From positions 1 to 26,365 of IMG/VR virus record IMGVR_UViG_3300020417_001190: a stretch of 26,365 nt of DNA. One strand, given 5' to 3'. Of this stretch, positions 1 through 6,476 are shown piece after piece. Both the position numbers and the translations under genes were made by a program. Source of the stretch: a virus. Position 1 is the first letter of the stretch. Each line of letters starts with the position of its first letter. The notes below the pieces were generated by a model. It saw only the letters and a program-made list of their open reading frames with translations. It had not been told where the DNA came from and did no database searches.

Positions 1-30
1 ACTGATCACTACAGATGGGTGCATTGTAAT

Positions 31-50
31 GGGGTCAGTAAATGGGGTCA
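31..50. repeat. GGGGTCA direct repeat pair, 13-base spacing
   Basis: Two copies of GGGGTCA begin at 31 and 44, separated by GTAAAT. The same heptamer with the same 13-base spacing returns at 222-254, and a one-base-shorter version lies at 25018-25036. No gene covers this stretch. The regular spacing suggests a protein-binding array or a mobile repeat remnant; the sequence alone does not say which. Confidence 0.75.
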
Positions 51-92
51 ATCCCTATGAAGGCCTTGATATTACTGACATACGACACGGTC

Positions 93-128
93 TGCAACGG
101 CTTGCAAAGCCGTAATTGGGGCTCGATA
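93..128 (+). other. Degenerate tRNA-Cys-like anticodon arm (possible tRNA remnant)
   Basis: TGC then A precedes a perfect five-base stem ACGGC/GCCGT (97-101 with 109-113) that encloses the seven-base loop TTGCAAA, with anticodon GCA at 104-106. A TGGGG plus CTCGATA stretch (117-128) resembles the 5' half of a T arm, but the 3' stem (TATGA) does not pair and no acceptor stem is found. The layout TGC-A-stem-loop matches the intact tRNA-Cys at 271-345. It may be a decayed tRNA gene or a coincidental hairpin. Confidence 0.3.
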
Positions 129-162
129 TATGACAAATGTAATAGAAAAAGGGGTTTAGATG

Positions 163-206
163 TACGTTAGATCTACGTTAGATATACATCTGTTATACGT
201 TAGATG
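163..206. repeat. 11-base-period iteron array, TACGTTAGAT
   Basis: TACGTTAGAT begins at 163, 174 and 196. The 11-base slot between the second and third copies (185-195) holds a diverged unit starting TACATCT. Four consecutive 11-base units therefore occupy 163-206, roughly one DNA helical turn each, so bound proteins would sit on one face. It lies between the two GGGGTCA clusters in a gene-free terminal region. Such arrays are typical of replication initiator or regulator sites, but no cognate protein can be named here. Confidence 0.7.
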
Positions 207-221
207 TCCCTCGTGACCCAG

Positions 222-264
222 GGGGTCAGTAAATGGGGTCAGTAAATGGGGTCAAATGGGGTCA
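222..264. repeat. GGGGTCA direct repeat cluster, four copies
   Basis: GGGGTCA begins at 222, 235, 248 and 258. The first three copies are 13 bases apart with GTAAAT spacers; the last is 10 apart. The cluster ends six bases before the tRNA-Cys gene. Together with 31-50 it makes six copies in the first 264 bases, far more than chance for a heptamer. Confidence 0.8.
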
Positions 265-270
265 ATAATT

Positions 271-345
271 GGTCGGGTGGCAGAATGGCTTATGCAATGG
301 TCTGCAACACCATCTATGCGGGTTCGATTCCCGCCCCGACCTCCA
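271..345 (+). tRNA. tRNA-Cys (GCA)
   Basis: A full cloverleaf can be folded by hand. The acceptor stem GGTCGGG (271-277) pairs perfectly with CCCGACC (335-341). The D stem is GCA/TGC with GG in its loop. The anticodon stem ATGGT/ACCAT closes the loop CTGCAAC with anticodon GCA at 304-306. The T stem GCGGG/CCCGC encloses TTCGATT. Discriminator T342 is followed by an encoded CCA (343-345). The anticodon reads UGC and UGU, so the tRNA is cysteine-specific. It lies on the plus strand, opposite to the late operon, and is followed about 70 bases later by a terminator. It could be a phage-borne tRNA or, if the window is a prophage, a host tRNA next to the element. Confidence 0.93.
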
Positions 346-415
346 ACATTTTTTAAAAATAGTGTATTATTGTTTTTGGTCAACGTGGATTTATCACTTC
401 TGTGCTAAGTTCAAT

Positions 416-452
416 AAAAAGCCCCAGCATCCTCCAGTGTTGGGGTTTTTTT
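416..452. terminator. Bidirectional intrinsic terminator
   Basis: CCCCAGCA (422-429) pairs with TGTTGGGG (438-445), one G-T wobble, around an eight-base loop. Seven T follow on the plus strand (446-452) and AAAAA precedes (416-420), which gives a U run on the minus transcript too. It sits between the plus-strand tRNA and the end of the minus-strand late operon and can stop both. The rest of 346-529 shows nothing else. Confidence 0.85.
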
Positions 453-529
453 ATGGGTACAAAATAATAAAGCTGGCAACCAGTGAGCCTTGAAAGATTC
501 GAAACATTGTTTCAAATTTACTTCGAACT

Positions 530-811
530 TTATCTGCGCTTCATAATCTCAGCACCATAGGTCGCGCCAACGATCCCCGCCATCGACAGAAAAAAAAGGT
601 CGGACAGACTAGCCAAAGTCTCCAGGCGTGCATCTGAAAGAGGAGCGAAAGCACACAGGACCGGAAAGGCGACCATCGCTGTGATGGCAATATACGATTG
701 CTTCCGCATAGTATCTGATTTGTAGATTTCAGTAGCCACCGCAACTTCATCTGCTGTGACTATCCCGTCATGATCCAAATCGAGCTCTTCATCAATTTGA
801 GGATGTCTCAT
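530..811 (-). CDS. Small EF-hand membrane protein
   Basis: A 93-residue protein. Residues 11-22 form a canonical EF-hand calcium loop with D11, D13, D15, G16 and E22 in register (DLDHDGIVTADE). Two hydrophobic segments follow (about 38-57 and 70-88), with a basic C-terminus. The topology is therefore a short acidic N-terminal domain attached to a two-helix membrane anchor. The start is supported by the strong ribosome site AGGAGG five bases upstream. It overlaps the preceding lipoprotein gene by 20 bases and is the last gene of the late operon, behind other membrane genes. Two membrane helices plus the lysis context suggest a holin-like or envelope role; calcium binding is inferred from the loop only. 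Similar small EF-hand membrane proteins are known from marine phages, without assigned function. Confidence 0.8.
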   Translation of the reverse strand: MRHPQIDEELDLDHDGIVTADEVAVATEIYKSDTMRKQSYIAITAMVAFPVLCAFAPLSDARLETLASLSDLFFLSMAGIVGATYGAEIMKRR

Positions 812-995
812 GAAACCTCCTGTCTTCCGGATCTAGTTCACAGTCAACATGTTCGTTGCTGCGCTCAAACGAAAACTCTCCATCAATAAAGGGTATCGTC
901 TCAGGCAGAGTCACTTTGTAAGTTCGTGACTGGCAGACATCAATGCTTGAGCATCCAGAGATAAAAAATATAAAAATCGGTAAAACTCTAATCAT
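792..995 (-). CDS. Small lipoprotein, possible outer spanin
   Basis: A 67-residue protein starting MIRVLPIFIFFISGC. The hydrophobic signal ends in the lipobox ISGC with the lipidated cysteine at residue 15. The mature part is about 50 residues with Cys21 and Cys52, possibly a disulfide. A longer reading from a TTG at 1016 exists, but the ATG at 995 overlaps the upstream stop and puts the signal peptide at the true N-terminus, so I chose it. An outer-membrane lipoprotein of this size in a phage lysis region would fit an outer spanin, but I see no proline-rich or coiled-coil feature to confirm it. Confidence 0.75.
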   Translation of the reverse strand: MIRVLPIFIFFISGCSSIDVCQSRTYKVTLPETIPFIDGEFSFERSNEHVDCELDPEDRRFHETSSN

Positions 996-1206
996 AGGTC
1001 GGGGTTCCTTCTTCAACCATTTTTGGGAGGCAATACGCCGTCACATTGACGTCTCTCAATGACGGCCTTCCATACTCGCGGTACCGACCGCTCTCGATAG
1101 CATGTGCAAAAAAATTGCAACGAAGCACATCACGAAAAATCATTCTGTCGTCCGACACTTGCTCATCAGAATTAATTACGACCACCAAAAGAAACACTAA
1201 AATCAT
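988..1206 (-). CDS. Small exported or membrane-anchored protein
   Basis: A 72-residue protein. Residues 1-11 (MILVFLLVVVI) are strongly hydrophobic, followed by a soluble polar domain with two cysteines (Cys30 and Cys59). The hydrophobic part is short for a signal sequence but fits an N-terminal anchor. It starts within the stop of the upstream membrane protein (ATGA) and overlaps the next lipoprotein by eight bases. Its position directly before a lipoprotein gene is what one expects of an inner spanin subunit, yet it lacks the usual long coiled coil. Function unknown. Confidence 0.65.
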   Translation of the reverse strand: MILVFLLVVVINSDEQVSDDRMIFRDVLRCNFFAHAIESGRYREYGRPSLRDVNVTAYCLPKMVEEGTPTYD

Positions 1207-1673
1207 TCAACTGGCGTGTTCTCCAAGAACCAGACGACTGCCCAAACGCAGCCCATAAAAAACACCCATGCAAATGCGATTGTTGCGCCAAGAGCTATCC
1301 ATTCTCGAATTTGTTTTCGTCGCTTTCTAATTCGAGCGACTTCTTTTTCATGAGCAATTCGGCTTTCTTCCATTCTGCGTTTAACAGAGTTATATAAGTC
1401 TCCTTGATTTTGCATTAGGCAAATATCTTTGAATTGCCGATCAAAGTTTTCTAATTGGCGTTTAGCAGATTCCATAGCAAGAGCTTCTTTGTATGACATC
1501 TTCCCCGCTTTAGCGCGTTCTACATCGTTGTAGGCTTCGCTTGCCTCTCCCCAGCGAGAAACTAGACCTTGGAGCGATTGACCATGCCCCGCCGTTTCTT
1601 TAAGCACGTTCAGCCCATCGTTAAGAGCCTTCAACGCCGCCAAAACGCCAGCAACGGATTCAATGACAGGCAT
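1203..1673 (-). CDS. Coiled-coil protein with C-terminal membrane anchor
   Basis: A 156-residue protein. The N-terminal two thirds are helical and highly charged, with a very basic segment just before the membrane (RIRKRRKQIREW, about 114-125). A single hydrophobic helix spans about 126-150 and is rich in W and F, with a short acidic tail. Topology by the positive-inside rule places the large domain in the cytoplasm. The gene starts two bases after the stop of the preceding small membrane protein. I do not recognise a named family; it belongs by position to the lysis or envelope cluster. Confidence 0.75.
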   Translation of the reverse strand: MPVIESVAGVLAALKALNDGLNVLKETAGHGQSLQGLVSRWGEASEAYNDVERAKAGKMSYKEALAMESAKRQLENFDRQFKDICLMQNQGDLYNSVKRRMEESRIAHEKEVARIRKRRKQIREWIALGATIAFAWVFFMGCVWAVVWFLENTPVE

Positions 1674-1675
1674 GA

Positions 1676-1876
1676 CTAGAACAATTTTGCGAGAAAGACG
1701 CTGCCCAGCACGAACGGATAGACCCCAATCACAAACATCAAAATGTTGTGCAGCCGATTTTCCATCCGATCCATTCTTTCAGAACCGGCTTTCAGGCGTT
1801 GCTCAATAGCGGAAAACCGAATCGCACACTCTCGTTCATGCGTTTCAAGTTCTGTGATTGGATCACGGTCGGTCAT
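1676..1876 (-). CDS. Holin-like small protein, coiled coil plus one membrane helix
   Basis: A 66-residue protein with a charged helix with heptad character at about 7-44 and one C-terminal membrane helix at 45-65 ending in AKLF. This layout (amphipathic helix followed by a single C-terminal helix) resembles the XhlA type of phage haemolysin or holin-accessory proteins. Its start overlaps the stop of the DUF1353-like gene (TGATG), so translation is probably coupled. It is a plausible holin or holin partner for the window, but no functional residue can be cited. Confidence 0.7.
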   Translation of the reverse strand: MTDRDPITELETHERECAIRFSAIEQRLKAGSERMDRMENRLHNILMFVIGVYPFVLGSVFLAKLF

Positions 1877-2328
1877 CAGGTGAACTCTTGCACTGCGTGA
1901 GCTTCTGCTTGGTCAGCACCAGGGGCCATCTTTGATAAAACGTTCACGCCAAAAAACATGAAAAATGGTGTGAATCTTCGCCAGCGCGGGATACGAGCTT
2001 TGCATTCGTCGGCGAACCATCGATCAACCGCTCGTTTCATTTCGCGATCCCTGAGTGCTTCAAACTCATCCTCGCTCTTGTCTTGCCAGTAATAGTGTCG
2101 CCACCAGAGCATCGCGTCGTGAATCGCCGATGGAACAATCACCCAGTCGTGATCGGGGAACGCATTAGCACCGTTCCAAGCGAAGCCCGCTTTTAAGGTC
2201 AGATATTTGTTATCAACTTTTATCCTGGCGTCTTCATACGCGGATCGGAATTGCAACGGAAACCAAGTCGGCAGTGGGAATTTAGTGTCTTCATCGACAA
2301 CATATTTGAAACCGCAGCGAATTTTCAT
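1876..2328 (-). CDS. DUF1353-like phage protein
   Basis: A 150-residue protein. Residues 48-57 (GFAWNGANAF) and 66-71 (PSAIHD) match the two conserved blocks of DUF1353, in which a glycine-rich strand (usually GxxTDGAS) is followed by an HD-containing helix (AxxHDxLY). The first block has NGAN where most members have DGAS. The rest is rich in W, R and F, with a hydrophobic stretch at about 121-131 (PFFMFFGVNVL) that might contact the membrane. DUF1353 genes are frequent next to phage lysis and tail genes; their role is not established. ATGA overlap with the lipoprotein gene upstream fixes the start. Confidence 0.75.
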   Translation of the reverse strand: MKIRCGFKYVVDEDTKFPLPTWFPLQFRSAYEDARIKVDNKYLTLKAGFAWNGANAFPDHDWVIVPSAIHDAMLWWRHYYWQDKSEDEFEALRDREMKRAVDRWFADECKARIPRWRRFTPFFMFFGVNVLSKMAPGADQAEAHAVQEFT

Positions 2329-2522
2329 TCATCACCCCGCAGCGCTTCTTTATCAATTTCCACTTCGATGGATCTCGGACCAATTTGGCCGTCGCCAACG
2401 GTTATTTGTGGTGCCACTTTGATTAACCCGCCGAGGGCTTCTAACTCAATCCCCAGGTCGAGCGGCTGCATGTTTGCACAACCGCCAGTCAACAACAAAA
2501 GAACAAAGGCAAACTTTTTCAT
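2325..2522 (-). CDS. Small lipoprotein
   Basis: A 65-residue protein beginning MKKFAFVLLLLTGGC: a basic N-terminus, a hydrophobic core and a lipobox-like TGGC with the cysteine at residue 15. The mature part is only 50 residues, acidic at the C-terminus and without further cysteines. It starts two bases after the nuclease stop and its stop overlaps the next start (ATGA). Size and signal fit an outer spanin as well as the second lipoprotein at 792-995; only one would be needed, so one of them may do something else. Confidence 0.75.
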   Translation of the reverse strand: MKKFAFVLLLLTGGCANMQPLDLGIELEALGGLIKVAPQITVGDGQIGPRSIEVEIDKEALRGDE

Positions 2523-2524
2523 CT

Positions 2525-2869
2525 CTAGGCTCCATAGTGTTCTGCCAGACCGATTTTTATCATTTCTTGATTAAGGTTGACGCCATCAGCGAAGAGCTCG
2601 CCCAGCAGCCGACCATACATGCCTTCTTTGTCTTTATAAGTTTTGATAATTATTTCGTCAGCGTCGTCCAGTCGATCTCGGAGCCAGTCTCTAGCCTCCA
2701 GGCCGCGCTGCTTCTCTTCTTCGTCCACTCCCCTCAATTCGGGCGTGTTAATTTTGTAAAGCCGAACCTTTTCTTTGTATCTCATTGTTCGAAGCCCAAG
2801 ATCAATGTCGAGCGTACAGGTGTCGCCGTCGTAAACGCCGTGAACTTTTTTTACTTTATATTCGTACAT
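2525..2869 (-). CDS. Thermonuclease-like (SNase) protein
   Basis: A 114-residue staphylococcal nuclease homologue, expected to hydrolyse DNA or RNA with calcium. The conserved elements are VYDGDT (12-17), RLYKINTPE (36-44) and YGRLLG (85-90). By alignment with the S. aureus enzyme, Arg36, Glu44 and Arg87 correspond to catalytic Arg35, Glu43 and Arg87, and Asp16 to the metal ligand Asp21. The second metal ligand Asp40 is Asn41 here. There is no signal peptide, so the protein should act in the host cytoplasm, for example on host DNA or DNA ends. It is shorter than the mature S. aureus enzyme, mainly in the C-terminal helix. The start overlaps the DUF5675 stop (TAATG). Confidence 0.9.
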   Translation of the reverse strand: MYEYKVKKVHGVYDGDTCTLDIDLGLRTMRYKEKVRLYKINTPELRGVDEEEKQRGLEARDWLRDRLDDADEIIIKTYKDKEGMYGRLLGELFADGVNLNQEMIKIGLAEHYGA

Positions 2870-3315
2870 TAGAAGCCCATATACTCAATCGTTGCACCTT
2901 CCTCGATGATGTCATCCACCATCTGAGGGTACATTCGGCGATACGCATTCGTACTGTCCCCAATGAAGCCGGCTTTTGTCACATTCTGATAACTGCTATC
3001 GCCTACGAGCAAACAGCCCATCGTGTCTTCGTCGTCATTACCGATGTGAATCAAAATATCAGTGAAATTTGGAACGTCCATTACCTCAATCATGCCGCGA
3101 TGGAAATCAAACTTGTTTTGATACCTGGCATGAAATCCACCGTGTTCACGAATTGCTAGGTCGTATTTCCCATTAGGTATTCGTGTTTCACCAGCAACCT
3201 TGACGGCTCGCTGCTCGTCCTCGAGGGTGAAGCAAACAAACTCTTTGTCACGATAGAGAGCTCCCAACGTGTCATTCTCGCCAGAGCTAAACCTTAATAC
3301 TATGTATTCGATCAT
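2869..3315 (-). CDS. DUF5675 family protein, candidate peptidoglycan enzyme
   Basis: A 148-residue protein with the DUF5675 pattern: TLGAL (16-20), CFTLED (28-33), IPNGKYDL (46-53) and then ILIHIGN with DTMGC (87-93, 98-101). His90 and Cys101 in HxGN-x4-DTxGC resemble the catalytic HxG...SxGC arrangement of L,D-transpeptidase (YkuD) folds; this likeness is my inference. No lysozyme, amidase or transglycosylase motif occurs elsewhere in the window, and the gene stands between the virion proteins and the lysis-type cluster, so it is the best candidate for cell-wall work. It has no signal peptide or membrane helix. ATGA overlap with the upstream internal protein sets the start. Confidence 0.8.
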   Translation of the reverse strand: MIEYIVLRFSSGENDTLGALYRDKEFVCFTLEDEQRAVKVAGETRIPNGKYDLAIREHGGFHARYQNKFDFHRGMIEVMDVPNFTDILIHIGNDDEDTMGCLLVGDSSYQNVTKAGFIGDSTNAYRRMYPQMVDDIIEEGATIEYMGF

Positions 3316-5540
3316 TCCGACTCCGTATATAGAACTGTTGGAGCCATCAAAGCTCCGCGATTGACAGGTTGCCCTAAAGCGGTTCCAACTCGACCAACTG
3401 CTTCTTTAACCTTTTCCGTTGCTTTCTTAGCTTCAGGATCTAAACGAGCTTTTATGTCATCTCTGAACACAGAGTTGCGATCAAACTCTTTACCAAATAT
3501 CTGTTTGCCATACTTATTTGAATCGTTATATTCCAAAGCGGCACGCGCGACTTTGTCGGCAAAATATTTCAGAGAAGGGATTGGCACACGCTGGATGAGA
3601 TACCAAAGCCCTTGAGCAGAACCAGACGGGGTTCCTAGCGCATCTGGAGGTACCAAAGATCTAATGGCATCACTAAATCTCTCCATTTCTGCTATCTCTT
3701 CTGGCTCGAATAACGCCTCGACAACCTCTTTGTTGTCAGCCATGAATTTTTTAATATCGTTCGAGACAGCCTTGTAGCCATTGTCTGTTTTGAAGCCTAC
3801 CTCATCATCAACCTTAGCCAGCTTTGTTTTGGTCATTTTGTCCATGACCGCTTCTCGCAAGGTGCTTCGTATTCTTGCTGACCTTTCTGGCGCTAACGTC
3901 TTATTTGTCTCACGAAGAAACTCCAGCATTCTGCTGCCGCGGCTGGACATCAGCATGTCAATAAATTGACCGCTTGACATCGTGCCAGCCTCTAACTGAT
4001 TAACTGCCTTCGACAAAACGGACTGAACTTCTTGGCGGTTAGGCAGCTTTACTTTTTGATCAACTAGATCGAAACGTTTTGCAGAGGCCTCGATAGCATC
4101 GCGGAACGAACTCGCCGCAGCTTTGTTGTAACCTCCCTCGTCTAACACGTCTCGTGCGATCCGATTAAATGCGCCATAAACGTTTTTAACCAAAGCATTT
4201 TCTACCGATCCAGCTTGGCCAGAGTACGACCAAATGTCCCGTCTAATATTGTCTAAACCGCCGGCTGTTAGCCCTTCGCCAGGCTTCCCTTTGGAGGTTA
4301 TTGTCGTTGGTTCAGGATCAAACTGGCCCAGCGGCCCGACTTCACGAGACGGCTGAGATAGTTGAGGAATTGGAACTTCTCGATCAGGAGTGCCTCTGCC
4401 TCGCGCAGCACCTTTTGATAAATAATTTATCAGGCCCTGGACGTTGTTCATTTCTTCGTTTGGTCTCAAGCTCCTCACATGCTCCAGCAATCGACTAAAC
4501 AACCTTTCCGTTTCGTTTGGACCGAAGACTAGATCATCAACATTTTCAGTTGCCGTGTCCCAGGCCGATCTTTCTGCCGCCTCACGCTCACCCAGCTCAG
4601 TTAGGAGCTCTGTTTTGATGTCGCCCCCAGTTTCTTCAGCATTACGTCCAACGAGGCTTGGCAAGTTCCCTTTGCCTTCACGCATCGTTTTCTCGATGCC
4701 TTCTTGTGTCGCACGCTCACTACCCAAAACCCATTTTTGAACAGGAGATCCAATCATACGACGAGCGACTTGCATGGCTCCCAGGCCTTCTGTGTCGCCC
4801 TCAGTTATAAATCTACGTTGAGCAGGGTTGATGTAGGTGTATTCCTCAACTGGAGCAGCCATGCCGCTCACACTTGGATCATCGCCGCCACGATTTAGGT
4901 TTGGAATATCAATAGCGTCAATAGCGTCACCAGCTTCATTGACACGCCGCCCAAGCGCATTAATCGCGCTACCACCTAGCTCAGCAAACCCGCCTGCTAA
5001 AGCTCCCACGCCAGCTTGTATAGCCTTCTCAGTCCCGTAACTATCTAACGTGCCAGCCGACGGCATTAGTGCAGGCACTTCCACGGCCCCCACGGCTGAT
5101 TGTCCAAGTAATCGAGTAGCGCCTGATGCTCCGCGTAATGCGGTGCCAGCAATACCGACTGGAGCGGCCAGCATCGCAAGCTCAGCGGTTAAGCCTCCCG
5201 CCAGGCCCGCACTGCTTTCGCGCAATGGCGCGTTCCTAAAGTCTGCTTCTTGCTGCTCAACCAACAACTCTTGTAGTCGCTCATCATCGCCCGACGCATA
5301 GTTATAAAGTTGTTGAATAGATCTGCCGGCCCCGGTTACTGCATTAGCTGCTCCCTGGCCAAAAGACACGATGGGATTTTGCTCTTTCGTTTCAACATAC
5401 CGATCAGATTGTTCTTGCACGATCTCTTGTTCAAGCTCAGCCGCCTTTTTAGCCAAGTCTCTTGCTTCTTCAGTATTGCCCGCTTCATGAGCGATCTGAA
5501 AATCTTTATATAACTGCCGTAACTGCGATAATTCAGCCAT
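3312..5540 (-). CDS. Large internal virion / DNA ejection-type protein
   Basis: A 742-residue protein. It opens with a charged helical segment (about 1-55), then a long Gly/Ala-rich hydrophobic stretch (about 100-200, for example GLAGGLTAELAMLAAPVGIA and GVGALAGGFAELGG), then a long charged, helical, mostly soluble body to the end. Such glycine-rich hydrophobic segments in a big helical protein are typical of podovirus ejection proteins, which leave the head and form a channel across the envelope. It has no signal peptide. It follows two other large proteins of similar style, matching the usual set of three internal proteins. The start lies 12 bases after the preceding stop, with GAG eight bases ahead. 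The exact role in the channel cannot be assigned. Confidence 0.75.
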   Translation of the reverse strand: MAELSQLRQLYKDFQIAHEAGNTEEARDLAKKAAELEQEIVQEQSDRYVETKEQNPIVSFGQGAANAVTGAGRSIQQLYNYASGDDERLQELLVEQQEADFRNAPLRESSAGLAGGLTAELAMLAAPVGIAGTALRGASGATRLLGQSAVGAVEVPALMPSAGTLDSYGTEKAIQAGVGALAGGFAELGGSAINALGRRVNEAGDAIDAIDIPNLNRGGDDPSVSGMAAPVEEYTYINPAQRRFITEGDTEGLGAMQVARRMIGSPVQKWVLGSERATQEGIEKTMREGKGNLPSLVGRNAEETGGDIKTELLTELGEREAAERSAWDTATENVDDLVFGPNETERLFSRLLEHVRSLRPNEEMNNVQGLINYLSKGAARGRGTPDREVPIPQLSQPSREVGPLGQFDPEPTTITSKGKPGEGLTAGGLDNIRRDIWSYSGQAGSVENALVKNVYGAFNRIARDVLDEGGYNKAAASSFRDAIEASAKRFDLVDQKVKLPNRQEVQSVLSKAVNQLEAGTMSSGQFIDMLMSSRGSRMLEFLRETNKTLAPERSARIRSTLREAVMDKMTKTKLAKVDDEVGFKTDNGYKAVSNDIKKFMADNKEVVEALFEPEEIAEMERFSDAIRSLVPPDALGTPSGSAQGLWYLIQRVPIPSLKYFADKVARAALEYNDSNKYGKQIFGKEFDRNSVFRDDIKARLDPEAKKATEKVKEAVGRVGTALGQPVNRGALMAPTVLYTESE

Positions 5541-5552
5541 AGTTTTAACTCG

Positions 5553-6464
5553 CTAAGATGAGCCCACCAGATATTTATCCATTGAAGGTGGGCGACCCAA
5601 TGTTCCCAGCCCTGATTGCGCTTGCCTCCTACCAGCATCGGCCCGATAGCCGCCGTATTGCTCGATAAGTTCGTCTTCGATCCTTTTTCTGTTTTTACTC
5701 AACTCTCTTAGTTTTGCTGGGTCATCTGCTGCCGCTTGATATCGACGCGCCATCTCTTCCGACACTTTTGCGCCAACCATTAAGCGGAAATACCAGTTCT
5801 GCCAAACCTGTTCGTTATCGCTAGGTTGCGGGACCGTCGAAACAGCGAAATCGAGCTCTTTATTTGATAACGCGCCTTTCAGCTTTTGCGCGACATCAAG
5901 AGCAGCTTCTTTTTGAGCCATCGTCAGATCTGCTGTTTTTATAGAAGCCTCGGTTTCGAACCAATTCCCCAACCATTGTTGGGCAGTTCCTTCTATCGCG
6001 CCTAAATTAGTATCTTCTGTCGCCAAAACATTTAGAGTCTTATCTGCCTGCCTTGCCAACGCGGTGGAATCATCAATGACTTGTTGCGAAGCCCCCACCC
6101 TCTCCATGTCTTGATCGTAAAGGGCTTTTTGTCCAGCAGTCATACTCAAAGAAGGATCGAGTGTTAACGAACGCAATAATTGTGCTTTCTCCCAATTAAA
6201 CTTGTCACGCTCCAATGCCTGTTGTTGCGCGTAGTTGTCCATTTGAGCTAAGCGGAGCTCTTCATCGCCTAGAGCCTTTGCGTGAGCAATTTGATCGGGG
6301 TGCATCCCTAAATTCCAGTACTCAGCGCTGCGACTTTCCCCATAAGGGTCTGCTTCATGACCAGGCCTCAATGTTCTTACAGCGTCAACAAGGAACCCTC
6401 CAACCCTTGAACGTTTAGGATACCGAGACGGGTCCAGGTACGCATTGCCTTGATAAATACTCAT
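5553..6464 (-). CDS. Internal virion-type protein, medium size
   Basis: A 303-residue protein without recognisable domain. It is hydrophilic and mostly helical; a glutamine-rich helix (about 70-100, around NYAQQQALERDKFNWEKAQL) is followed by charged helices to a C-terminus rich in Gly, Arg and Gln. I start it at the ATG at 6464, which has GGAG six bases upstream, rather than at the in-frame TTG at 6476 that would cover this ribosome site. It lies between two large internal proteins and probably belongs to the same ejection or core set. Function otherwise unknown. Confidence 0.7.
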   Translation of the reverse strand: MSIYQGNAYLDPSRYPKRSRVGGFLVDAVRTLRPGHEADPYGESRSAEYWNLGMHPDQIAHAKALGDEELRLAQMDNYAQQQALERDKFNWEKAQLLRSLTLDPSLSMTAGQKALYDQDMERVGASQQVIDDSTALARQADKTLNVLATEDTNLGAIEGTAQQWLGNWFETEASIKTADLTMAQKEAALDVAQKLKGALSNKELDFAVSTVPQPSDNEQVWQNWYFRLMVGAKVSEEMARRYQAAADDPAKLRELSKNRKRIEDELIEQYGGYRADAGRRQAQSGLGTLGRPPSMDKYLVGSS

Positions 6465-6476
6465 ACTTGTCTCCAA

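Noticed and set aside
269-493. Plus-strand open frame of 74 codons at the left end
   Set aside because: It runs straight through the tRNA-Cys gene and the terminator hairpin, and its composition is not protein-like.
2474-3159. Two plus-strand frames of 124 and 132 codons opposite the nuclease and DUF5675 genes
   Set aside because: Both lie antisense to genes with clear family motifs and have no ribosome site or coding-like composition.
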